The position numbers and the translations under genes were made by a program. The notes beneath the pieces are model-generated. The model saw only the letters and a list, made by a program, of their open reading frames with translations, had not been told where the DNA came from and did no database searches. This document shows, in pieces, positions 55,621 through 63,447 of a stretch of 64,000 nucleotides of DNA. Each line of letters opens with the position of its first letter. Positions within the stretch are counted from its first letter, which is position 1. Origin of the DNA: RYN-230 sp963720645 (lineage in GTDB: Bacteria > Actinomycetota > Actinomycetes > Streptosporangiales > Streptosporangiaceae); NCBI GenBank assembly GCA_963720645.1, contig CAVRFX010000016.1:1-64000 (forward strand). The letters run 5' to 3'.

Positions 55621-56259
55621 CTAGCCGGGCAGATGGAGGGGGCTGGCGTGCGCGCCGGTCGCGGTGATCGCCTTCGTGATAGCCGTGTCGATGACGGCCC
55701 GCTGCCGGTTCAGGTCGTTCGTGTCCCGCTGGAGCGCCGCGGCGTACTGCTGCCGCTTGGCCGGGTCGCGGGCACCCAGCTCGTTCGCCACATCGTTCTG
55801 TACCCGCTGGGCGTACGGGAACGCCCAGGTGAGCAGGTCGTTAACCGTGGTTTCCAGGTGGAACCGGGCCAGTGACTCGGTCACCTGGTACTGGGTGAGG
55901 TCATCGAGCAGCTCGTTGTTGGCGGGCGAGCAGTTGGCCGCGCCGTACCGGGCGATCGCGATCGTGTCCCGGACGTTCTTCGCCGAGTTCGCGCCGGCCT
56001 GGACCTGGTTCAGGGCCGTGAGGGACTCGCGGACCCCGCCCGCGCAGGACTGCATGTCCGCGTTCATGTCGTGCAGGAACCCGTTGAGGTCGCCGGCCCG
56101 CTGGCTCTGGCTGGGCTTGTGGACCAGCGCGACGAGGACGATGCCGACCGCGATCACCGCGGCGGCCAGCAGCAGCCAGCGGGGGGTCTTCTGGTGGGGT
56201 GCCCACCCTTTCGCCCTGATCGGGACGTACGGCGGGTCGGTCCGGGTCGGTGTGTCCAC
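55621..56259 (-). CDS. Membrane-anchored hypothetical protein
   Basis: A 212-residue protein. After a short cytosolic part (RAKGWAPHQKTPRWL) one membrane helix runs LLLAAAVIAVGIVLVALV, residues about 28-46. The outside part is helical with DLNGFLHDMNADMQSCAGGV, NSAKNVRDTIAIARYGAANC, and VNDLLTWAFPYAQRVQNDVA; two cysteines could pair. No catalytic motif. It sits 4 bases after the stop of the thioredoxin-like gene and 20 before the deacetylase, so it belongs to the same operon and might be an extracytoplasmic partner of the thioredoxin. Not recognised as a known family. Confidence 0.7.
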   Translation of the reverse strand: MDTPTRTDPPYVPIRAKGWAPHQKTPRWLLLAAAVIAVGIVLVALVHKPSQSQRAGDLNGFLHDMNADMQSCAGGVRESLTALNQVQAGANSAKNVRDTIAIARYGAANCSPANNELLDDLTQYQVTESLARFHLETTVNDLLTWAFPYAQRVQNDVANELGARDPAKRQQYAAALQRDTNDLNRQRAVIDTAITKAITATGAHASPLHLPG

Positions 56260-56263
56260 TCGG

Positions 56264-56938
56264 TCAGCCCCGTCCGCTCGGCCTGGTCATGGTGGCGACC
56301 CCGGCGCGCAAGTCCGTCAGGGTCACCGCGCGGATCACCCGCTTGACGATGCGGTGCTGCGCGTTGAGGAAGAACGTCTGCGGCAGCGCGGTCACCCCGT
56401 AGGACAGTGCCATGGCCATGGGCGCGGGGTCGGACGCGACCGGGTAGGCCACGCCCATCTTCCGGGCGAAGGCCAGCCCGGCCGAGCTGGTGTCGTTGAC
56501 GTCGATGCCGACGATGATGACGCTGCTGCGGTGGCTGCGGTAGAACCGTGCGATCAGCGGCGTTTCCCGCTGGCACGGCTCGCACCAGGACGCGAAGAAG
56601 TTCAGGATGAGGGGGTGGCCGGCGTAGTGGGCCAGCGAGATGTGCTGGCCGGGGTGCCCGAGGGCCGGGAGGGTGAACGCCTGTGCCCGGGGCGGCGGCG
56701 CATGGCTGGGTGCCCCGCCGGACGTGGCGCCGATGGCCAGCAGCGCGATGACCACGGCCAGGACCGAGGCCGACCAGGTGAGGGCCAGCTTGCGGCCCCG
56801 GCTGAGCCTGCCGAACCAGCCGGCTCCGCCGCGGCCGGGCCCGGCGGCGGGGGGCCCGGCCGCGGCGTGGGGCCCGGGCACGGCGGCGGCCCCGCCGGGC
56901 TCGTCGTGCTCCTGGGTGCTGGTGGGTTCCTGGGTCAT
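56264..56938 (-). CDS. TlpA/ResA-like membrane-anchored thioredoxin
   Basis: A 224-residue protein with one membrane helix (KLALTWSASVLAVVIALLA) after an alanine/proline-rich head, then a thioredoxin domain outside the cell: PLILNFFASWCEPCQRETPL with the active CEPC site, IVGIDVNDTSSAGLAFARKM, YPVASDP and GVTALPQTFFLNAQHRIVKR with the cis-proline. It likely reduces or exchanges disulfides in secreted proteins, for example in cytochrome maturation. I chose ATG 56938, whose ATGA overlaps the kinase stop; a start at 56956 is also open. Coupled to the kinase gene upstream and to the membrane protein downstream. Confidence 0.82.
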   Translation of the reverse strand: MTQEPTSTQEHDEPGGAAAVPGPHAAAGPPAAGPGRGGAGWFGRLSRGRKLALTWSASVLAVVIALLAIGATSGGAPSHAPPPRAQAFTLPALGHPGQHISLAHYAGHPLILNFFASWCEPCQRETPLIARFYRSHRSSVIIVGIDVNDTSSAGLAFARKMGVAYPVASDPAPMAMALSYGVTALPQTFFLNAQHRIVKRVIRAVTLTDLRAGVATMTRPSGRG

Positions 56939-58572
56939 CGGTTCCTGCTCGGCCATGGGTTGTCGTTGAGCGCCCGGTCCGGCGCGGGCTCCGGTGAGCT
57001 GCTGGACCAGCTCAGCGGGAGCGCGGGATATGGCGTCCCGGCGCTGGCCGCCGGGGCCGGCAGGACCAGCTCGAACTCGCTGCCCACCCCGGGAGTACTG
57101 CGCACCCGCACGTCGCCGCCGTGCGCGTAGGCGACCGCCCGGACCAGGGACAGGCCCAGCCCGGTGCCCTTGGATCCGGTAGCGCCGGCCCCGGCCGCGA
57201 TCCCGCCCGGCGGCGATCCCGTGCGGAAGCGGTCGAAGATGTGCTCGAGCTCGCTGGGTGCGATCCCCTCGCCGGTATCCGCGACGATCATACGCACGGG
57301 CAGGCCCGGCCCGTTGGCCAGCACCGACAGCTGGATCATGTCACCGTCCACGGTGTGCCGGACGGCGTTCTCCAGCAGCGCGTCCACGGCGAGGCCGAGC
57401 CGTTCCCGGTCGGCGTTGACCGTGACCGCGTCGAGGCGGCCGACCTGCCACTGCCGGTCCGCGGTCGGCCGCCACCGCCGGATGACGTCCATCGTGAAAC
57501 CGTCCAGGGCAACCGGCTCGGGGCGGAGGAAATCCGGGTCCTCGGAGGCCGCGATGACCAGGAGCCGCTCGCCCAGCCTCCGCAGCCGGGTCAGCTCGCC
57601 CACCACCACCTGGATGTCCCGCTTCTCGGTCTGGTCGGTCAGCTGCTGGGCCAGCAGCTCCGCGTGGCCCAGCGCGATCGTGATAGGCGTGCGCAGCTGG
57701 TGCGAGGCGTCCTGCAGGAAGCGGCGCTGCGTGGTCAGCAGCCGCGCGTTCTCGTCGCTGACCAGGTCCCGTTCGTGGTCCGCGTCCAGGCGCCGCTGCG
57801 CGTGCCAGACCATCAGCCAGAACATGATGGCCATCAGCGGGACCTCGTTGAGCTCGTCCGCCGACTGGGTGCCGCTGTAGACGTCCCAGCCGATCGCCGC
57901 GAACGTGGTCACCATGACCAGGGCGAGCACCCACAGCGTCGGCCGGGTGGCCCAGACCCGGAAGCCGTAGAGCAAGGTCAGGCTGATCCAGATGAAGTGG
58001 AACGGGACCGTCTCCCAGCGCTGGAAAACGAGGATGCAGAGCAGGTTCACCGCGGAGAACAGCGCCCACACCACGTCGACCCAGGCGACCTTCCAGGGCC
58101 AGCTGAAATTGCCGCGGGCCCGGGCCGCCCGGGCGGTCGCGCGGCGGCTCGCGCCCCGGGTGAAGGCCAGCCCGGCCGGGAGCGAGTGCCACAGACCCGC
58201 GGCGAGCGGGGGGCGGCCCCGGGGCCGCCCGCCCGGGCCGGGTTCGAGGGCGGCCGGCCCCGGCGGCCCGGCGTTGATCGCCCCGGCATCCCGCGGCGCG
58301 GCCCCCCGGGCCGGGTTCAGCGGCAGGGCACCCACGGCCGAGGCGCCTACGGCGGAGGCACCCACGGCCGAGGCGCCCACGGCGGAGGCGCCGGGTGCGG
58401 GCCCCAGCGGCCCGGAAGCCAGCGGAGCCGTGCCGAGCGGGGAACTCTCCAGCGCGGCCGCCCCGGGCGGTGGTTCCGGGGCCGGGGTGCCCCCGGGGCT
58501 GTGCTGGCGCAGCCGGAATCTGGTGCTCTCCCTCAGGCCGGTGGCCACGGTCTGCCGGAGCCGCCCGGCCAT
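56935..58572 (-). CDS. Sensor histidine kinase without HAMP
   Basis: A 545-residue kinase of the OmpR/PhoQ class. The head has proline/alanine-rich sequence with a five-fold ASAVG repeat near residues 65-90. About four membrane helices follow (VVWALFSAVNLLCILVFQRW, FHFIWISLTLLYGFRVW, LWVLALVMVTTFAAIGW, PLMAIMFWLMVWHA). There is no large outer loop or HAMP. The HisKA box is RRFLQDASHQLRTPITIALG (phosphorylated His), and the ATPase part has LLENAVRHTVDGD (N box), VADTGEGIAP (G1), GTGLGLSLVRAVAYAHGGDV (G2). The sensor is probably membrane-embedded. I chose ATG 58572, 7 bases after the response regulator stop. GTG 58608 would overlap it. Confidence 0.87.
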   Translation of the reverse strand: MAGRLRQTVATGLRESTRFRLRQHSPGGTPAPEPPPGAAALESSPLGTAPLASGPLGPAPGASAVGASAVGASAVGASAVGALPLNPARGAAPRDAGAINAGPPGPAALEPGPGGRPRGRPPLAAGLWHSLPAGLAFTRGASRRATARAARARGNFSWPWKVAWVDVVWALFSAVNLLCILVFQRWETVPFHFIWISLTLLYGFRVWATRPTLWVLALVMVTTFAAIGWDVYSGTQSADELNEVPLMAIMFWLMVWHAQRRLDADHERDLVSDENARLLTTQRRFLQDASHQLRTPITIALGHAELLAQQLTDQTEKRDIQVVVGELTRLRRLGERLLVIAASEDPDFLRPEPVALDGFTMDVIRRWRPTADRQWQVGRLDAVTVNADRERLGLAVDALLENAVRHTVDGDMIQLSVLANGPGLPVRMIVADTGEGIAPSELEHIFDRFRTGSPPGGIAAGAGATGSKGTGLGLSLVRAVAYAHGGDVRVRSTPGVGSEFELVLPAPAASAGTPYPALPLSWSSSSPEPAPDRALNDNPWPSRNR

Positions 58573-58579
58573 CCCGTCT

Positions 58580-59293
58580 CTACGCGGTGAGCTGGTATCC
58601 CTCACCACGCACCGTCTTGATCAGGTCGAAACCGAGTTTCGAGCGGAGGCGGCGGACGCAGACGTCGACCACGTTGGAGCCGGGATCGAAGTCGTACCCC
58701 CACACCGTGGCGAGCAGCTGCCCTTTGGGCACCGACTGCCCGACGTGCTCCATGAGCTCGCGGAGCAGCAGGAACTCCAGCCGGGTGAGCGGGACCGCGC
58801 CGTGCCCGATGCTGGCTTCCAGCCGGCCGAAGTCAAGCACGAGCTCTCCCGCCCTCAGGACCTCATTGAGGGGATGCCCGTCATCACGGAGCCTGACCCG
58901 GACCCTGGCCAGCAGCTCGGCCAGCGAGAACGGCTTGGTCAGGTAGTCCTGCGCCCCCAGTTCCAGGCAATCCACCTTAGTGGTGACGTCCGCCAGGCAG
59001 GAGAGCACCAGCACCGCCTGGTCGGGCCGGTCGCGGCGGAGCCGGGCGAGGATCTCCCGCCCGTCCATGTCCGGCATCACCAGATCCAGGATGACCAGGT
59101 CGTAGTCGCCGGCCGTGGCCTGGCTTAGCCCTTCTTTACCTGATCCGGCGAAATCGATTGCAAAACCGGCCGCCATCAGAGCGCGGGCAATGAACTCACG
59201 GATCTGCGGCTCGTCATCGACCACGAGGAGCCGCGCCGCCGTGCGGCACGGCCCCGGCACGGGGGCCATCTTTGCAGGTGGGTTACGTTCCAT
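58580..59293 (-). CDS. OmpR-family response regulator
   Basis: A 237-residue regulator. The receiver has LLVVDDEPQIREFIARALMA (acidic pair), DLVILDLVMPDMDGREILAR (phospho-Asp), VLSCLADVTTKVDCLELGAQ and DYLTKPFSLAELLARVRVRL (Lys). The winged-helix DNA-binding part reads LTRLEFLLLRELMEHVGQSV, LLATVWGYDFDPGSNVVDVC and VRRLRSKLGFDLIKTVRGEG ending YQLTA. Complete. ATG 59293 is given; 59269 is an alternative. It leads an operon of kinase, thioredoxin, membrane protein and deacetylase, all on the minus strand with gaps below 25 bases. The palindrome at 59323-59340 just upstream is a candidate binding site. Confidence 0.9.
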   Translation of the reverse strand: MERNPPAKMAPVPGPCRTAARLLVVDDEPQIREFIARALMAAGFAIDFAGSGKEGLSQATAGDYDLVILDLVMPDMDGREILARLRRDRPDQAVLVLSCLADVTTKVDCLELGAQDYLTKPFSLAELLARVRVRLRDDGHPLNEVLRAGELVLDFGRLEASIGHGAVPLTRLEFLLLRELMEHVGQSVPKGQLLATVWGYDFDPGSNVVDVCVRRLRSKLGFDLIKTVRGEGYQLTA

Positions 59294-59322
59294 GGGCTAT
59301 CTGGGCGAGGCGTCAGCGCGGT

Positions 59323-59340
59323 GCGGTGGCATGCCACCGC
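59323..59340. promoter_or_regulatory. 18-bp perfect palindrome upstream of response regulator
   Basis: GCGGTGGCATGCCACCGC is a perfect palindrome with no spacer, 30 bases upstream of the response regulator start. It may be an operator, or part of a hairpin in the leader. Confidence 0.45.
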
Positions 59341-59702
59341 CTGGACGATCCCCTCAGCAGAGGATGTACCGCCCGGAGGGGTGCGGTCAAGCCTCCAGGG
59401 GCATAGCAAACCATTGCAGGACCTGCTCTGAGGGCAGAGGTGTTGCGCGAGCCGCAAGCGGTAACAATGAGTCTGATGATCAATACTTAGTGTAACCAGC
59501 CTGCTCGTGCAGACGGGATGTTACCGGGATGAGATGCCCTGATCATGACAATTTCGTCATTCAGTGCGTGCCGTGTTGCCGAGCCGGGGCGAACGATCGC
59601 AAGATCAGGAACAGACGAGACCTCCGGCCCGCAAGTTCTGGGGACATTGCGGCCGGCCCAGTCGTGTGCGCAAGGCGCCGCGAAGAAGCGAGGTGGTGAC
59701 TG
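59341..59702. other. Divergent promoter region, kinase operon and cytochrome oxidase operon
   Basis: About 360 bases without a gene. AT-rich segments at about 59465-59500 (TGATGATCAATACTTAGTG) may hold the promoter of one or both operons. GCGAAGAAGCGAGGTGG just before 59703 is the likely ribosome site for the next gene. Confidence 0.4.
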
Positions 59703-60419
59703 GTGTCTCTGCCGGCCCGTATCGTGACCCTGCTGGTGGCGTTCGCCGCCGTGGTCGCCGGTGCGGTCTTCATCGTCCTCCACTACCTGGGCAGCAGCCT
59801 CGAAGTGGTGAACTACTCCTCCGTGGCGTCCGGCGGAGTCGTGAACGTCGTCCTCCAGGAGGATCCGCAGAACAACTCCTCCAGTAAGCCTGACTGGGTG
59901 AGCTACTACGTGCAGGACCCGAAGACCAAGGCCTGGGTGCACACCACCTTGTTCCAGGTGCCGAAGGACACCCGGGTGAACATGACGATCCTGGGTTACG
60001 ACGGCTGCACCCCGCTGCGCAACAACTTCTGGAGCCTGGTCCAGGGCACGGTCGGCGGCGGGATGACCGTCCAGCAGTTCAAGACCGTCGGCCAGCCGCT
60101 GGGACCAGCCAGGCGATACTCCGTCGTCAACTCCTGGTCCAACTGCAGCGTCGGGCACACGTTCGCCATCCCCAGCCTGCACCTGTTCGTGCCGATGGCC
60201 TCGCCTAACACCGCACTGTTCAATAAGGACGGCTGCACCGATTCGCCCTGTACCGAGGGACCGCATTCGGTGATGAAGTTCAGCTTCAGGACCCCGAACA
60301 GCACGGGCACCTTCCGCTGGCAGTGCTTCGTCCCCTGCGGCGGCGGGTTCCTGGACGGCAACGGCGGCCCGATGCAGACGCTCGGTTACATGGTAGGCAA
60401 CATGGAGGTGTCAGCCTGA
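59703..60419 (+). CDS. Membrane-anchored cupredoxin-like protein of oxidase operon
   Basis: A 238-residue protein. One helix at the start (IVTLLVAFAAVVAGAVFIVL) anchors an outer domain. The C-terminal part, GTFRWQCFVPCGGGFLDGNG then GPMQTLGYMVGNMEV, is the usual end of a cupredoxin barrel: strand, Cys, Cys-Gly loop, Met, final strand. With NCSVGHTFAIPSLHLFVPMA upstream (candidate His), it could bind copper, although the second His of the usual ligand set is replaced by Met/Gly-rich sequence. Its stop overlaps ctaC by one base (TGATG). The place suggests an electron carrier or copper chaperone for the oxidase. The cupredoxin call is moderate. Confidence 0.6.
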   Translation: MSLPARIVTLLVAFAAVVAGAVFIVLHYLGSSLEVVNYSSVASGGVVNVVLQEDPQNNSSSKPDWVSYYVQDPKTKAWVHTTLFQVPKDTRVNMTILGYDGCTPLRNNFWSLVQGTVGGGMTVQQFKTVGQPLGPARRYSVVNSWSNCSVGHTFAIPSLHLFVPMASPNTALFNKDGCTDSPCTEGPHSVMKFSFRTPNSTGTFRWQCFVPCGGGFLDGNGGPMQTLGYMVGNMEVSA

Positions 60420-61375
60420 TGGCCGAGTCCCAGGCCCCGGCGGCCCCCGGCCGGTCAGACGGCAGGACTGAGCCGAACCACGGTATGCGGATCTTCCTGA
60501 TCTGGCTCGTCCTGGCCCTCGCCGCCGACCTGCTCATCTGGTTCGTCTGGTACCCGCACCTGCCCCCGGGCCGGATGTCGTCGTCTGCTGAGCACCAGCA
60601 GTTCGACATCGCGGTCCTGGGGCTGGCAGCCGCGCCGGTGATGGTCTTCGTCTGGACCTACTTCGGTTACACCCTGGTCAACTGGCGCCACCGGGACGGC
60701 GACGACAGCGACGGGCCGCCGATCTTCGGGCACACCGGGCTGCAGGCCACCTGGATCGGCGGGACCGCGGTGATCGTGCTGGCCGCGTTCGTGTTCGGCA
60801 CCGTGGAACTGATCGTCCCGGCCGGCGCGGGGGCCGGTGAGGGACCGGCGCCGGTCTGGAAGCCATCCGGTAGCAACTACCTGCAGGTCCAGGTCATCGG
60901 CCAGCAGTGGCAGTTCACCTACCGCTACCCGCAGTTCGGCGGGATGGAGACCACCCAGCTGGTCCTGCCGGTGAACCGGCCGGTGGAGTTCCACGTGACC
61001 TCGCTGGACGTGATCCACAGCTTCTGGGCCTACACGCTCGCGGTGAAAGCCGACGCGAACCCGGGGGTGGACAACGTGGCCTACACCACCCCGAAGCAGC
61101 TCGGCGGGTTCACCGTGCGGTGCAGTGAGCTGTGCGGGATCTGGCACGGCGCCATGTTCGACTCCGGCCGGGTGGTGACCACGTCCGCCTTCCAGACCTG
61201 GGCCAGGATCAACGAGCAGATCCAGCGGCGCAAGGGCGTGCTGGCCGCGCTGCCGCCGTACGCGACGACGTACGACCCCACCGTGATACCGAATATCGGC
61301 AAGGTCCTGATCGCGAACGGGATCACCGGCGCAGCCGGCTACTACTACCCGCCGTCTGACCCGGTGCAGCCGTGA
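60419..61375 (+). CDS. ctaC: Cytochrome c oxidase subunit II
   Basis: Subunit II receives electrons from cytochrome c at its CuA site and passes them to haem a. At 318 residues, it has two helices (IFLIWLVLALAADLLIWFVW and LAAAPVMVFVWTYFGYTLV, with a further hydrophobic IGGTAVIVLAAFVFGTVELI), then the cupredoxin domain with QVIGQQWQFTYRYPQFGGM (aromatic electron entry) and the complete CuA ligand set: HSFWAYTLAV (His), VRCSELCGIWHGAMFDSG (Cys, Glu, Cys, His, Met). Starts at ATG 60419, coupled to the cupredoxin-like gene. About 90 bases before ctaD. Intact. Confidence 0.92.
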   Translation: MAESQAPAAPGRSDGRTEPNHGMRIFLIWLVLALAADLLIWFVWYPHLPPGRMSSSAEHQQFDIAVLGLAAAPVMVFVWTYFGYTLVNWRHRDGDDSDGPPIFGHTGLQATWIGGTAVIVLAAFVFGTVELIVPAGAGAGEGPAPVWKPSGSNYLQVQVIGQQWQFTYRYPQFGGMETTQLVLPVNRPVEFHVTSLDVIHSFWAYTLAVKADANPGVDNVAYTTPKQLGGFTVRCSELCGIWHGAMFDSGRVVTTSAFQTWARINEQIQRRKGVLAALPPYATTYDPTVIPNIGKVLIANGITGAAGYYYPPSDPVQP

Positions 61376-61464
61376 GCGCCAGGCCGCGGCCGCCGGGCCG
61401 CGCAGCACCACGGAGATGCCGGGAACGGCTTCCCAGGCCGACACTGCGATGAAGAGGTGACCGG

Positions 61465-63445
61465 ATGTCCATCGAGATAGAGCCGGGGACGACGGCGCAG
61501 GAGCCGGCGGGATCCGGCGCCGGCCCGCGCCTGGCCCGGCCGTGGTGGATGCGCCCGGCCATGCACACCGGGATCATCGGCGCCATCATCGGCTACTTCG
61601 TGGGCCACTGGCTGGGTAACTTCCTGTCCTGGGACTACACGCGGAACGCGTTGTCGGACATGAACGACTTCCCGCTCGTCCTGGGGTACGTGGTCGCCGT
61701 GATCGGCTGGCTGGCCGGGCTGGGCGTGTTCAACGACCTCGGCCGCCAGATCCTCGGCAAGCCGGTCCCGGTGGCCGAGGAGGAAGAGGAAGCCTTCGGC
61801 GGGGTGGCCCGCTACTTCCGGTACTCGCTGGACCACAAGGTGGTCGGCATCCAGTACCTGGTCGGGATGATCATCTACTTCTGCACCGCGGGCCTGTTCG
61901 CGATGGCGATCCGGACCGAGCTGCTCTCGCCGACGTACCACATCATGAGTGCCTCGTCCTACCTGATGGTGGTCGGCGAGCACGGCACGATGATGATGAT
62001 GCTGATGACGTCGGTCGTGCTCGGCCCGTTCGGCAACTTCCTGATGCCGCTGATGATCGGGTCGAAGCGGATGGCGTTCCCGCGGCTGGAGGCGCTGTCG
62101 TTCTGGCTCACCCCGGCGGCGTTCATCGTCCTGCTGTCCAGCGTGCTGCTCGGCGGGTTCCCCACCGGCTGGACCGGCTACGCGCCGCTGAGCGTGCAGG
62201 CCACCGAGGGCATGGACGCCTACGCGGTCGCGTTCGGCCTGATGGGCATCTCGGTCATCCTGGCCGGGTTCAACATCATCGTCACCGTGATCAACTACCG
62301 GGCGCCCGGCATGCGGTGGAGCCGCCTGCCGATGTTCGTCTGGTCCATGGTCACCGTGTCGTTCCTGATGGTGCTGGCCACCCCGGTCCTGGTCGGCGGC
62401 CTGTACCTGCTGATCCTCGACCGGACCGCGCAGACCGCGAACTACGTGAACCAGCTGGGCGGCAGCAGTTACCTCTACGAGAACCTGTTCTGGTTCTTCG
62501 GGCACCCGGAGGTCTACATCCTCGCCCTGCCGGGATTCGGCATCGTGTCGGAGATCATCCCGGTGTTCTGCCGCAAACCGCTGTTCGGCTACCGGGTCGC
62601 CGGGGCGGGCATGATCGGGGTGGCCCTGCTGAGCTTCTTCGTCTGGCAGCACCACCTGTTCGTGAGCGGCATCAACCCGGAGATGCGGCCGCTGTTCATG
62701 CTGACCACCGAGCTCATCTCGATCCCGACCGGGTTCATCTACCTGGTCGCGATGGGCACGTTCTGGAAGGCGAAGATGCGGCTGACGGTGCCGATGTGCT
62801 TCGCGCTGGCGCTGTACTTCAACTTCCTCATCGGCGGTATCTCCGGGGTGTTCGTGTCCGACGTCCCGGCGGACACCACCGAGCACGGCAGCTTCTTCGT
62901 GATGGCGCACTTCCACTACACGATCATGGGCGGGATCATCTTCGCGTTCTTCGGCGCCTGCTACTACTGGCTGCCGAAGATGATGGGCATCAGGCTGAAC
63001 CAGAAGCTGGGCTACCTGCACTTCTGGACGATGTTCATCTTCTTCAACTCGACGTTCCTGCCGCTGTTCGCGGTGGGCATGCTGGGCCAGCCGCGGCGCG
63101 TGTTCGAGTACGCGCGGAACCTGCAGGGCCTCAACGACTGGGCGTCGATCTCCTCGTTCCTGCTCGGCGCCTCGATCCTGATCTTCGTGATCAACTTCAT
63201 CTGGTCCACGCTGTTCGCCCGGGAGCGCGAGGTCGGCGAACCCGTGGAATTCCCGGGGCCTGGAATGGCAGGTCGCCTCGCCTCCGCCGCCCGGCAACTT
63301 CGAGCACATCCCGGTGGTGCTGTCCGGCCCGTATGACTACGGCGTGCCGGACGCGCCGCCGGTCGCCGACCTGCACCCGCCGGTCGGCGTGGTCAGCGCC
63401 GCGTACGCGAGTGCCGGGACGGCCAGCACCGGAGTGGAGGCATAG
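61465..63445 (+). pseudogene. ctaD: Cytochrome c oxidase subunit I with N-terminal membrane extension, one late frameshift
   Basis: The catalytic subunit; about 660 residues. It starts ATG 61465 after GAGGTGACCGG. An extra head with two helices (MHTGIIGAIIGYFVGHWLG and PLVLGYVVAVIGWLAGLGVF) precedes the 12-helix core. Haem/copper ligands: GEHGTMMMMLMT (low-spin His), FWFFGHPEVYILALPGFG (CuB His and linked Tyr), WQHHLFVSG (CuB His pair), MAHFHYTIMGG (haem His pair). Usual proton-channel residues differ: GSKRMAFPRLE where D-channel members have Asp, and IPTGFIYL where K-channel members have Lys. A break near 63265 shifts the last 60 residues into another frame (NFEHIPVVLSGPYDYGVPDA to ASTGVEA). 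An indel is likely. ctaE follows two bases after the stop. Confidence 0.88.
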
Positions 63446-63447
63446 TC

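Noticed and set aside
61345..63309. A 654-codon open frame antisense to ctaD, and similar long antisense frames (38741-40228, 57121-58590, 60455-61444, 51448-52446)
   Set aside because: They mirror the GC3-rich codons of the true gene on the other strand, are rich in Arg, His and Asp, and have no family match.
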